DNA from: Patescibacteria group bacterium
Lineage (GTDB): Bacteria > Patescibacteria > UBA1384 > JAMDBS01
DNA: 11,089 nucleotides
Assembly (NCBI GenBank): GCA_023487325.1
Contig: JAMDBS010000169.1
Span: 1-11,089 of the forward strand
Direction of reading: 5' to 3'
This document shows positions 1 through 7,007 of the stretch, one piece after another (the stretch's first letter is position 1; every line of letters starts with the position of its first letter). The notes beneath the pieces were generated by a model. It was not told the DNA's origin. It saw only the letters and a list, made by a program, of their open reading frames with translations, and searched no databases. The position numbers and the translations under genes are program-made.

Positions 1-255
1 CTCGGCAATGGCGTTTTAATAGAGGTAAATTGCGAAACAGATTTTGTTAGCCGTAACAACGAATTTAAGGCGTTGGTTCATGATTTATGTATGCAAATTG
101 CCTCAATGAATCCTAAGGATGTTGTAGAATTATTAAAACAAGAATTTATTAAAGATCCAAGCGAAAAAATCGGTGATTTAATGAATGGCGCCATTCAAAA
201 AATTGGGGAAAACATTAAAATTAAGAAATTTACAAGATACGAGTTGGGGAAATAG
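1..255 (+). CDS. tsf: Elongation factor Ts, C-terminal part (5' end outside window)
   Basis: The frame is open from base 1 to a TAG at 253-255 and gives 84 residues. It begins within the EF-Ts core: the hallmark VNCETDFVSRN segment is at visible residues 9-19, and KIGENIKIKKF lies near the end. EF-Ts is the cytoplasmic nucleotide-exchange factor that regenerates EF-Tu-GTP. The protein stops about 14 residues after IGENI, so the second core subdomain and the C-terminal module of the E. coli protein (283 aa) are absent. This is the short architecture known from Thermus. The visible TTG at 73 is an internal Leu codon and not a start, because the conserved motif lies upstream of it. Downstream is a very AT-rich gap and then frr, matching the usual tsf-(pyrH)-frr order without pyrH. 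The identification is firm; the missing N-terminal part should hold the UBA-like EF-Tu-binding region. Confidence 0.95.
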   Translation, partial: LGNGVLIEVNCETDFVSRNNEFKALVHDLCMQIASMNPKDVVELLKQEFIKDPSEKIGDLMNGAIQKIGENIKIKKFTRYELGK

Positions 256-261
256 TTTCAA

Positions 262-401
262 AATTAATTTTTAATTTTAAATTTCTATATAATTATTAAT
301 TATTTAATTTTTAAACATTATAATTTATACAGAAATTAGATATTAGAAATTAAATAAATAGTTTTGACTTTTGACATTTGAGCTTTGAGATAATAAGGAG
401 G
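262..401. repeat. Drifting 7-bp tandem array upstream of frr
   Basis: Read in steps of seven from 262, this gap divides into about 20 units that resemble their neighbours. Examples are TAATTAT at both 290 and 297; TTATAAT at 318 and TTATACA at 325; GAAATTA at 332 and again at 346 with GATATTA between; AGTTTTG at 360 and ACTTTTG at 367; ACATTTG at 374 and AGCTTTG at 381. From 332 to 401, hand-counted identity at offset 7 is 38 of 63. The 5' half is nearly pure A/T, so its phase is weaker evidence. The last unit is the Shine-Dalgarno sequence of frr. The stretch 364-393 matches 9606-9635 at 28 of 30 bases. Confidence 0.65.
395..401 (+). promoter_or_regulatory. Ribosome binding site of frr
   Basis: AAGGAGG ends five bases before the ATG at 407. 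It is a complete anti-16S match and fixes the frr start. It also occupies exactly one unit of the heptamer phase described for 262-401. Confidence 0.9.
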
Positions 402-406
402 TAAAA

Positions 407-964
407 ATGTATCAATCGATTATAAATAGTACTCGACCCAAAATGCAAGAAGTGATTGATCAATTTCAAGACAGCCTAAAGAATTTGCGTACTGGCCGCG
501 CTAGCGCTGGTCTAGTCGAATCCATTAAAGTGAACTATTACGGTACTCCGACCTTACTTAAGCAACTAGCTTCTATCAATATTCCCGCAGCTAACAGTAT
601 CGTAATTACTCCTTGGGATCAAAATTCCTTAGGCGATATTGAATTAGCAGTCAGAAACAGCGATTTAGGCATGTCACCGGCCAATGACGGTAAATCGGTA
701 CGTCTGTCTTTGCCGCCTATGACCGAAGAAAGGAGAAACGAATTAGTTAAGAGTCTCCGTAAGACCGAAGAAGAAGCCAAAATTGTTTTGCGACAAGTCA
801 GGCAAGATGCTTGGGAAGAAATCAAAAAACTAGAAAAAGATGGTAAAGTTACCGAAGATGATCGCTATCGCTCAGAAGAAGAATTAAACAAAATCATTAA
901 CGATTTTAATAAAAAAATCGAGACGCTGACAATACAGAAAGAAAAAGAATTGCAATCTATTTAA
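407..964 (+). CDS. frr: Ribosome recycling factor
   Basis: The product is 185 residues, the same length as the E. coli protein. With EF-G it splits post-termination ribosomes into subunits in the cytoplasm. Visible signatures are LRTGRAS at residues 27-33, YYGTPTLL in the domain I/II linker at 44-51, ITPWD at 67-71, and NDG...VRLSLPPMTEERR at 93-110. A long charged helix (about 105-185) forms the domain I bundle. The conserved functional arginine at position 132 is kept, in VRQD at 131-134, where many family members have VRRD. The start is set by an ideal Shine-Dalgarno sequence. The gene follows tsf and precedes rseP with a 17-base gap, a contracted form of the widespread tsf-pyrH-frr-...-rseP-proS cluster. 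Confidence 0.97.
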   Translation: MYQSIINSTRPKMQEVIDQFQDSLKNLRTGRASAGLVESIKVNYYGTPTLLKQLASINIPAANSIVITPWDQNSLGDIELAVRNSDLGMSPANDGKSVRLSLPPMTEERRNELVKSLRKTEEEAKIVLRQVRQDAWEEIKKLEKDGKVTEDDRYRSEEELNKIINDFNKKIETLTIQKEKELQSI

Positions 965-981
965 CAAAATTTTAGATTTTT

Positions 982-2028
982 ATGGTTGTTCTAAATATAT
1001 TAATTGGAATAATTATTTTAAGCATTATTGTCATTATCCATGAGCTTGGACATTTTTTTGCTTGTAAGATGATGGGTGTAAAAGTTGAAGAATTCGGTTT
1101 GGGTTTCCCTCCTCGCGCTCTAAAATTATTTAAAAAGAACGGCACTTTATATAGTTTAAACTGGATACCGTTTGGGGGGTTTAATAAAATCCTGGGTGAA
1201 TCAGAATCGAGTTCTGATAAACGAGCTTATTGCAATCAAGGCGTTTGGAAAAGAATTTTTATCGCCAGCGGTGGGATTATTCTAAATTTGTTATTAGCCT
1301 GGATTTTACTTACAGTTTGGTTTGGTATCTTGCCTTCAGTAAAATTGCCAAATTATGTTGCGATTGTTTCGGTAGAAAAAAATTCTTTAGCCGAGCAAAG
1401 CGGTTTGCGCGCCAATGATTTTATTTTAAAAATAAATGATCAAAATATTGCTAAAACTGAAGAAGTTAGCGATTTTATTAAAAATAATCACGGTAAAGAA
1501 CTGAGCATAACCATTAAGCACCGCGGCAAAGACGAAACAAAAATTATTTTTCTTCCCCCTGATGCTAACAGCAAATTAGGAATAGCGATGTCGGAAACGG
1601 GCGGAGAAATTATTAGCTATAAATGGTATCAAGCGCCGCTTTTAGCAATTGAAGAAATGTGGGCAATAACAGTTGCTACTTTTAAATATTTGGGTGCGGC
1701 AATTGCTTCGGTATTTGGCGGCGCCAAAGTTGCTTTTGAACTAACTGGTCCGGTTGGGATTGTTACTTTTATTTCTCAAACTGCGGCGATCGGCTGGATA
1801 TTTGTATTAAGATTATGCGCGATTATTTCTTTAGGTTTTGCACTTTGCAATATTTTACCAATTCCTGCTGTAGATGGAGGTAGATTATTGTTTCTGTGGC
1901 TGGAAGCAATTTTTGGTAAAAAGATTATAAATGATAATGTGGAAAACATAGTACATGGAGTTGGCTTAATCTTGTTAATTATCTTAAGTTTGTTTATTGT
2001 ATATATGGATATAGTACGATTTATGTAA
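982..2028 (+). CDS. rseP: RseP-type site-2 zinc metalloprotease (family M50)
   Basis: This 348-residue integral membrane protein cleaves substrates inside the membrane. In characterised bacteria it releases sigma factors from anti-sigma factors and clears signal-peptide remnants. The zinc-binding HELGH is at residues 20-24 in the first membrane helix, followed by the family segment EEFGLGFPPR. A second hydrophobic region starts at ASGGIILNLLLAW (95-107), where many relatives have AAGP. A single PDZ domain spans about 125-180. The third zinc ligand region is NILPIPAVDGG (290-300), with D298 as the expected ligand; Val replaces the common Leu in LDGG. A final helix runs about 325-345. There is one PDZ domain rather than the two in E. 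coli RseP. No Shine-Dalgarno sequence precedes the ATG, but no alternative start leaves the HExxH helix intact. Its substrate here is unknown. Confidence 0.93.
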   Translation: MVVLNILIGIIILSIIVIIHELGHFFACKMMGVKVEEFGLGFPPRALKLFKKNGTLYSLNWIPFGGFNKILGESESSSDKRAYCNQGVWKRIFIASGGIILNLLLAWILLTVWFGILPSVKLPNYVAIVSVEKNSLAEQSGLRANDFILKINDQNIAKTEEVSDFIKNNHGKELSITIKHRGKDETKIIFLPPDANSKLGIAMSETGGEIISYKWYQAPLLAIEEMWAITVATFKYLGAAIASVFGGAKVAFELTGPVGIVTFISQTAAIGWIFVLRLCAIISLGFALCNILPIPAVDGGRLLFLWLEAIFGKKIINDNVENIVHGVGLILLIILSLFIVYMDIVRFM

Positions 2029-2048
2029 TATTATAATTAACAAGCACT

Positions 2049-3281
2049 ATGAAACTATCACAATTATTTAGCAGGACGAAAAAACAAATATCTAAAGACG
2101 AGACCTCAATTAATGCCCAGCTTTTAATTAAGGCTGGGTTTGTTAATAAGGAAATGGCCGGTGTTTATAGTTATTTGCCGCTCGGTTTTAGAGTTTTAAA
2201 AAAAGTCGAACAGGTTATTAGAGACGAAATAGAAGCAATCGGTGGACAAGAAATTTTAATGCCAACACTAACGTCAATAGAGAATTATAAAATAACTAAA
2301 AGAAATAATCTCGATGTTCTCTTTAAAACTAATCTCTATAACGGTTCGGAGTTTGTTTTAAACCAGAGTCATGAGGAAGTAATTGTTCCTTTGGTCAAGC
2401 AATTCGTTAATTCCTACCGAGACTTGCCGCTAAGTATTTATCAAATTCAAAATAAATTTCGCAATGAAGTTCGCGCCAAATCTGGTTTGCTTCGCGGCCG
2501 TGAATTTATTATGAAAGACCTATACTCATTTCACGCCGACGAAGAAGATCTGGATAAATATTATAAAAAAGCCACCAAGGCATATTTTAAGATTTTTAAA
2601 CGCTTAGGATTAGACCCTATTTTAACTTTTGCCTCTGGCGGAACTTTTTCTAAATATTCTCACGAGTTTCAGGTTTTGACTGAATCCGGCGAAGATGAAA
2701 TTTATGTTTGCGACAAATGCAAGGTGGCGATAAATAAAGAGATAATCAATGAACATACTTTTTGCCCAGAATGTAGAAATGTCAATTTAACAAAGAAAAA
2801 ATCAATCGAAGTTGGCAATATATTTAAATTAAAAGACAAATATAGCAAACCGTTTAATTTAATTTTTAAAAATAAAAATAGTAAAGATCAAATCGTTACT
2901 ATGGGTTGTTACGGTATTGGATTGAGCCGAGCAATGGGAGCCGTGGTAGAAATACACAATGATGCAAAAGGCATTATTTGGCCGACAAACATTAGTCCAT
3001 ATTTGTGCCATATCGTAGAGATCGGTGGCAAGGATAGAAATCTAAATTTTCAAGCCGAGGCGATCTATAAAAACCTTCTAGATGCGGGCATTGAGGTTGC
3101 ATACGATGATCGGGATGTATCGATTGGAGAAAAATTCTCTGATGCTGATTTAATTGGTTGCCCGTGGCAAATTATTATTAGTCCCAAGACTCTAAACGTG
3201 GAAAGCGTCGAAATTAAAGATAGAAGATCCGGTAAATCACAGCTACTAAAAATAAAAAATTTAATTAAACATTTAAAATAG
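2049..3281 (+). CDS. proS: Prolyl-tRNA synthetase, short form lacking the editing domain
   Basis: This class II synthetase charges tRNA-Pro in the cytoplasm. At 410 residues it is far shorter than the E. coli enzyme (572). Motif 1 lies about 36-72. The proline-pocket loop reads SHEE at 107-110, where THEE is usual. Motif 2 spans FRNEVRAKSGLLRGREFIMKD at 137-157, and motif 3 is GCYGIGLSR at 286-294. The anticodon-binding domain (about 316-405) includes DDRDVSIGEKFSDADLIG. Where bacterial-type enzymes carry the roughly 180-residue INS editing domain, there are only about 40 residues with two CxxC pairs (C221/C224 and C239/C242), resembling a small zinc ribbon. Loss of INS implies no cis-editing of Ala-tRNA-Pro. 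No Shine-Dalgarno sequence is visible before the ATG. The gap to rseP is 20 bases and to tpiA 13 bases. Confidence 0.96.
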   Translation: MKLSQLFSRTKKQISKDETSINAQLLIKAGFVNKEMAGVYSYLPLGFRVLKKVEQVIRDEIEAIGGQEILMPTLTSIENYKITKRNNLDVLFKTNLYNGSEFVLNQSHEEVIVPLVKQFVNSYRDLPLSIYQIQNKFRNEVRAKSGLLRGREFIMKDLYSFHADEEDLDKYYKKATKAYFKIFKRLGLDPILTFASGGTFSKYSHEFQVLTESGEDEIYVCDKCKVAINKEIINEHTFCPECRNVNLTKKKSIEVGNIFKLKDKYSKPFNLIFKNKNSKDQIVTMGCYGIGLSRAMGAVVEIHNDAKGIIWPTNISPYLCHIVEIGGKDRNLNFQAEAIYKNLLDAGIEVAYDDRDVSIGEKFSDADLIGCPWQIIISPKTLNVESVEIKDRRSGKSQLLKIKNLIKHLK

Positions 3282-3294
3282 GATAAAATCTAAA

Positions 3295-4035
3295 ATGAGC
3301 AAAAAATTTATTGCCGCTAACTGGAAAATGAACACTAATTATCAAGAGGCTACAGCTTTAGCGGGAAAAATAATAAAAGAGGCAAGGTATTTTTCTAGTC
3401 AGGTTGTTTTATGTCCACCGGCAATATGGATTACAGACATAGCGAAGTTAAATAAAAAACACCATTCCTCATTAAAATTAGGAAGCCAAAATATTCATTT
3501 AAAAGAAAGTGGCGCCTATACTGGTGAAATTTCCGTACTAATGATTAAAAATTTTTGCCAATATGTTATTATAGGACATTCCGAAAGAAGAATGTATTTT
3601 AAAGAAACTGATCAAGAAGTAAACGCTAAAATTAAATTAGCATTAAAAAACGGAATTAAGCCAATTTTGTGTGTTGGCGAATTTGAGCAAAATAATAGTA
3701 AGGATCAAGAAAATCTTTTTGCCCAATTATCCCAGGGTTTATCAGGTATATCTAAAGAGGAAATGGGAAAAGTAATCATTGCTTATGAACCTGTTTGGGC
3801 GATTGGCACTGGCAATAATGCTACAAGTGAATATGCCGAGAAGGTTATTACGAATTTAAGAAATAGAATTGCCATAATGTTTGATAGATGCATTGCGGAT
3901 AAAATTAAAATTCTTTATGGGGGTAGCGTCAATAGCAAAAATTTCTCTGGATATTTAAGAAGTCCGCAAATCAATGGTTTGCTAGTTGGTGGCGCCAGCC
4001 TAAAATCCAACGAGTTTATTCAAATATGTAAATAA
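3295..4035 (+). CDS. tpiA: Triosephosphate isomerase
   Basis: This cytoplasmic enzyme interconverts dihydroxyacetone phosphate and glyceraldehyde 3-phosphate, feeding the GAPDH encoded next. The 246-residue length is typical. The full catalytic set is present: N9 and K11 in AANWKMN, H95 in IGHSERR (93-99), and E165 in AYEPVWAIGTG (163-173), which also holds the flexible loop. Phosphate-binding segments YGGSV (208-212) and LLVGGASL (229-236) are intact. A weak AGGA overlaps the proS stop codon, 11 bases before the ATG, so translation may be coupled to proS. The gene begins the lower-glycolysis run tpiA-gap-...-pgk. It is followed by a repeat-rich gap with no clear terminator. Confidence 0.98.
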   Translation: MSKKFIAANWKMNTNYQEATALAGKIIKEARYFSSQVVLCPPAIWITDIAKLNKKHHSSLKLGSQNIHLKESGAYTGEISVLMIKNFCQYVIIGHSERRMYFKETDQEVNAKIKLALKNGIKPILCVGEFEQNNSKDQENLFAQLSQGLSGISKEEMGKVIIAYEPVWAIGTGNNATSEYAEKVITNLRNRIAIMFDRCIADKIKILYGGSVNSKNFSGYLRSPQINGLLVGGASLKSNEFIQICK

Positions 4036-4040
4036 ATAAT

Positions 4041-4152
4041 GTCAAAGCTCAAATGTTAAAACTCAAAACTATAGCTAAAAACTAATAAGCTCAAACACCT
4101 TATTTGAAAATTAGAAGATTTAACATTTGACATCTAAGTTTTAAGCTAGGAG
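4041..4152. repeat. Drifting 7-bp tandem array between tpiA and gap
   Basis: Sixteen units hold one 7-bp phase across nearly the whole gap. Examples are GTCAAAG at 4041 and CTCAAAT at 4048; GTTAAAA at 4055 and CTCAAAA at 4062; TAAAAAC at 4076 and TAATAAG at 4083; CTCAAAC at 4090; ATTTAAC at 4118 and ATTTGAC at 4125; ATCTAAG at 4132 and TTTTAAG at 4139. Hand-counted identity at offset 7 is 55 of 105. The left half (TCAAA-rich) is the reverse complement in character of the right half (TTTGA-rich). Positions 4043-4066 match the reverse complement of the frr-upstream array at 22 of 24 bases. The array runs into the gap Shine-Dalgarno sequence. Confidence 0.68.
4049..4130. repeat. Inverted repeat in the tpiA-gap intergenic region
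   Basis: A perfect 12-bp inverted pair links 4049-4060 (TCAAATGTTAAA) with 4119-4130 (TTTAACATTTGA). Between them, AATAAG at 4084-4089 can pair with CTTATT at 4099-4104, giving a nested hairpin with a 9-base loop. In RNA this could form a long A/U-rich cruciform-like leader ahead of gap. No U-tract follows the right arm, so it is not a standard terminator. Confidence 0.5.
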
Positions 4153-4153
4153 G
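4148..4153 (+). promoter_or_regulatory. Ribosome binding site of gap
   Basis: AGGAGG is centred well, six bases before the ATG at 4160. It is the strongest initiation signal in the glycolytic run, consistent with high GAPDH expression. Confidence 0.88.
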
Positions 4154-4159
4154 TATAAT

Positions 4160-5149
4160 ATGCGTATTGCAATTAATGGATTTGGGCGTATTGGTCGAAG
4201 TTTTTTTCGATCGTTTTATAGCGACAATATGCAGACTAAAAATTTGGAAATTGTGGCAATTAATGATTTAACTAGTCCAGATCAATTAAAATATTTATTG
4301 CAGTATGATACTGCCTATGGTCAAGCCAAGCCAGAAGTTATGAGTGCAATTGAAAAAGTAAAAATTTTGGCTGAAAAAGAACCAGAAAAATTACCATGGA
4401 AGGATTTGGGGATCGATTTGGTTATTGAATCATCAGGGCGATTTACTAAGAAAGCAGACGCGGAAAAACATATCAAGGCTGGAGCTAAAGTAGTAGTAAT
4501 TTCTGCGCCTTCGGAAGATTCGGATATCACACTAATTCCCGGAGTAAATTTAAACGCTTTTAAGCCATCGGAACATAAAATTATATCGATGGGCTCTTGT
4601 ACAACTAATTGTTTAGTACCAATGGCTTATGTAATTCATAAAGAATTTGAAATAGAAAAAGGTTCGTTTTCTACTACTCATGCTTTTACTGCCGACCAAA
4701 ACTTAGTTGATGGACCGCACAGGAAAGATCCACGCCGCGGTCGCTCCGCTGCATATAATATTGTTCCTACTTCCACCGGTGCCGCTAAAACTATTTTTAA
4801 AATATTTCCTGAACTAAAAGGAAGAATTAGTGGAATTGCCTTGCGCGTGCCGGTAATTACGGTTTCTATTTTAGATTTGGCGGTAAAGGTTAAAAAATCA
4901 ATTGATACCGATATTGTAAATAAGGCATTTGTAAAATATAGCCAAAAAGAATTAAAAAATATTTTAAATGTTTCTGACAAACCGCTGGTATCGTCTGACT
5001 TTATTCACAATCCTGCTTCAGCTACTTTAGACCAACCTTTAACAGAAGTCGTTGGCAACAACTTAATTCATGCAATCAGTTGGTATGATAACGAATGGGG
5101 CTATTCTTGCCGACTAGTTGATTTATGCAATTATATTGATGGCAAATAA
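4160..5149 (+). CDS. gap: Glyceraldehyde-3-phosphate dehydrogenase
   Basis: This cytoplasmic enzyme oxidises glyceraldehyde 3-phosphate with phosphate to 1,3-bisphosphoglycerate, reducing NAD. The 329 residues are the normal size. The N-terminal Rossmann domain opens with INGFGRIGR (5-13). D36 in AINDLTS, at the end of beta-strand 2, predicts NAD rather than NADP. The catalytic cysteine is C147 in SMGSCTTNC (143-151), where SNASCTTNC is commonest, and the base is H174 in STTHAFT. The segment DGPHRKDPRRGRSAAYNIVPTSTGAAK and the C-terminal WYDNEWGYSCR (308-318) are classic. It lies 24 bases upstream of the thioredoxin-like gene with no terminator visible, so gap, the thioredoxin-like gene, hydA and the membrane protein gene may share a transcript. 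Confidence 0.98.
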   Translation: MRIAINGFGRIGRSFFRSFYSDNMQTKNLEIVAINDLTSPDQLKYLLQYDTAYGQAKPEVMSAIEKVKILAEKEPEKLPWKDLGIDLVIESSGRFTKKADAEKHIKAGAKVVVISAPSEDSDITLIPGVNLNAFKPSEHKIISMGSCTTNCLVPMAYVIHKEFEIEKGSFSTTHAFTADQNLVDGPHRKDPRRGRSAAYNIVPTSTGAAKTIFKIFPELKGRISGIALRVPVITVSILDLAVKVKKSIDTDIVNKAFVKYSQKELKNILNVSDKPLVSSDFIHNPASATLDQPLTEVVGNNLIHAISWYDNEWGYSCRLVDLCNYIDGK

Positions 5150-5173
5150 AATAACGCAAAATATAAGGATACT

Positions 5174-5578
5174 ATGAAAAAAACCATATTTATAAGTTTA
5201 AGTGTTTTGTTTGTAATAATTATTATTTTTGCTGTTTTTGCTTACCAAAAAAATCAAAAAAATAATGAAGCTGGCGCTGTGGCCGGAGTACAAAATACCG
5301 CTACGGCAGTTTCTTCGCCTTTATATTTTGACGACAATGCTACCATAATGTTCTTTTATTCAGATTATTGCAGTTGGTGCCAGAAGGAAAAAACCGTTTT
5401 GGAAGATTTGGCTAAAGATGGTTATAGAGTAAAACCAATGGATGTTAAAGCTCATCCTGATTATTGGGATAAATACCAAATAACCGGTACTCCCGCCTTT
5501 ATTGCTAAAAACGGTAACAAAAAAATAGGTTATATGGACAAAGACGCGCTAAAGACATGGCTCGATCAAAATAAATAA
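5174..5578 (+). CDS. Membrane-anchored thioredoxin-fold protein (CSWC)
   Basis: The product has 134 residues. A single N-terminal hydrophobic segment (about 4-23, preceded by KK) should act as an uncleaved anchor and place the rest outside the cytoplasm. A low-complexity Ala/Asn linker (about 25-48) precedes a compact thioredoxin fold. The redox motif CSWC is at 66-69, following the strand TIMFFYSDY. TGTPAFIAKNG (104-114) supplies the cis-proline P107 that faces the active site. It likely handles thiol-disulfide exchange on envelope proteins; its partner is unknown. An AAGGA sits four bases before the ATG. The gene lies 14 bases upstream of hydA, so co-transcription is likely. Whether it has any role with the hydrogenase is only inference, since the predicted topology puts the two on opposite sides of the membrane. 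Confidence 0.85.
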   Translation: MKKTIFISLSVLFVIIIIFAVFAYQKNQKNNEAGAVAGVQNTATAVSSPLYFDDNATIMFFYSDYCSWCQKEKTVLEDLAKDGYRVKPMDVKAHPDYWDKYQITGTPAFIAKNGNKKIGYMDKDALKTWLDQNK

Positions 5579-5592
5579 CTATTTTTCCCGAT

Positions 5593-6999
5593 ATGGAAGT
5601 AATAATAAACAAAAAAAATTTTTTAGTTAAACCCCAGCAGTCGGTTTTAAATAATAAAAGTACCGCATATTTTGATAACGACGATCCAGCAATTGTGCGT
5701 GATGAGAATAAATGCATCGCCTGCGGCTTATGCCAAATTGCTTGTAAGGAATACAATAATCTTTCTATACCCGTTAAAACTAAAGTTGGCCAGTCAACTT
5801 ATTATCGCCCTGATGGCAAAAAAAAGGTAAGAGAAAGTAAATGCACGCGCTGCGGTCAATGCGTAAATATTTGTCCGACCGGTACCTTGTCCGAACAAGA
5901 AAATATCTTGGATGTTGAAAGCGATCTTAAAAATCAGCAAAAAATTGTCATTGCGCAAATTGCGCCTTCAGTGCGGGTGAGTGTAAGCGAATCTTTTGGT
6001 TTACCGCCGGCGCAAAACATGGAAGGAAAAATAGTTAGTGTTTTAAAAAAAATTGGTTTTGATTATGTTTTTGATGTTAATTTAGGCGCGGATTTTACCA
6101 CCGTAGAAGAAATATATGATTTAAAAGAAAGAATTAAACAGAACAAAATTCCGCTTTTTACCTCTTGTTGCCCAGCCAGGGTTAAGTATATTGAAGATTT
6201 TCATCCTCATCTAATACCCAATATCACTAATGTTCGTTCTCCCCAGCAGTGTTTGGCTACAATAATTAAAACTTACTTTGCGAAAAAGGAGCGAATCAAT
6301 CCAAAAAATGTTTCTGTGGTTTCGATAATGCCATGTCTTGCAAAAAAATTTGAATCGCGTCGTCAAGGTGAAAATAAGTCTGGTAGTTGGGATATTGATT
6401 GGGTTTTAACCACCAGAGAATTAATAAAATTAATAAAAAATCATAAAATTGATTTAAAAAATATAAAACCACAAAAATTTGATAACCCCTTAGGCGAATC
6501 ATCTGGCGCCGGCGCCATTTATGGAGCTAGCGGTGGAGTAATGGAATCAGCCCTAAGAAGCTTTGCCGCTTTGTTTGGCAAAAAAATAATAAATATTGAT
6601 TATAAACCAGTGCGCGGTATGGAAGGCATCAAAAAGGCTACCGTAGAAATTGATGGCAAGAAATTAAATATTGCTGTGGCTTCTACTTTGGCTAATGCCG
6701 AAAAAATTTTTAAAGAAATTAAAAATGGCGCAATTTATCATTACGTGGAAGTTATGGCTTGTCCGGGTGGGTGCGTGGGCGGCGGCGGCCAGCCCAAACC
6801 AGTTGATTTTAACATTATCAACAAACGCCGCGAGGCATTGTATAATATAGATAAAAACAGAAAGGTGCATTTTGCGCACGAAAATCCTACAGTCAAGAAA
6901 ATTTATAAAGAATATTTTGGCTGTCCCGGCAGTGAAATAGCTAAAAAATATTTACACACTCACTACAATAAAAATCAAGTTAGAATATGTAATCGATAG
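5593..6999 (+). CDS. hydA: [FeFe] hydrogenase, two-cluster monomeric type
   Basis: This 468-residue enzyme catalyses reversible proton reduction to H2. Residues 1-33 contain no cysteine, so there is no N-terminal [2Fe-2S] domain. Two ferredoxin-like [4Fe-4S] sites follow: C41/C44/C47/C51 and C84/C87/C90/C94. The H-cluster domain carries all three signatures: TSCCPA (190-195), MPCLAKKFE (246-254) and EVMACPGGCVGGGGQP (386-401). The four cluster ligands are C193, C248, C390 and C394, and the proton-relay cysteine is C192. Proton-path residues corresponding to CpI are present in VEE (171-173) and S216 of RSPQQ. The small-subunit-like tail ends in LHTHY (454-458). This resembles the M2 layout of Megasphaera HydA. 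The Trp of TSCCPxW is replaced by Arg (R196). No signal peptide is seen, so it should be cytoplasmic. No Shine-Dalgarno sequence is seen. No maturases are in the window. Confidence 0.95.
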   Translation: MEVIINKKNFLVKPQQSVLNNKSTAYFDNDDPAIVRDENKCIACGLCQIACKEYNNLSIPVKTKVGQSTYYRPDGKKKVRESKCTRCGQCVNICPTGTLSEQENILDVESDLKNQQKIVIAQIAPSVRVSVSESFGLPPAQNMEGKIVSVLKKIGFDYVFDVNLGADFTTVEEIYDLKERIKQNKIPLFTSCCPARVKYIEDFHPHLIPNITNVRSPQQCLATIIKTYFAKKERINPKNVSVVSIMPCLAKKFESRRQGENKSGSWDIDWVLTTRELIKLIKNHKIDLKNIKPQKFDNPLGESSGAGAIYGASGGVMESALRSFAALFGKKIINIDYKPVRGMEGIKKATVEIDGKKLNIAVASTLANAEKIFKEIKNGAIYHYVEVMACPGGCVGGGGQPKPVDFNIINKRREALYNIDKNRKVHFAHENPTVKKIYKEYFGCPGSEIAKKYLHTHYNKNQVRICNR

Positions 7000-7007
7000 G
7001 AGTATAA

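Noticed and set aside
73..255. Separate small gene starting with TTG at 73
   Set aside because: The same frame is open to base 1 and encodes the conserved EF-Ts motif upstream, so 73 is internal to tsf.
319..324. Perfect TATAAT upstream of frr as a -10 box
   Set aside because: It lies in a nearly pure A/T tract where such a hexamer is expected by chance, and no -35 box sits at 16-18 bases.
371..376. TTGACA before frr as a -35 box
   Set aside because: No -10 box at the right distance; the downstream position is occupied by the ribosome binding site and start codon.
4127..4159. TTGACA (4127-4132) and TATAAT (4154-4159) as a gap promoter
   Set aside because: The spacing is 21 bases, and transcription would begin after the ATG, removing the AGGAGG site. 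TTGACA here belongs to the heptamer units.
4678..4980. 100-codon open frame on the minus strand inside gap
   Set aside because: It is the complement of a strongly conserved GAPDH region, has no recognisable motif or ribosome binding site, and would overlap fully with a certain gene.
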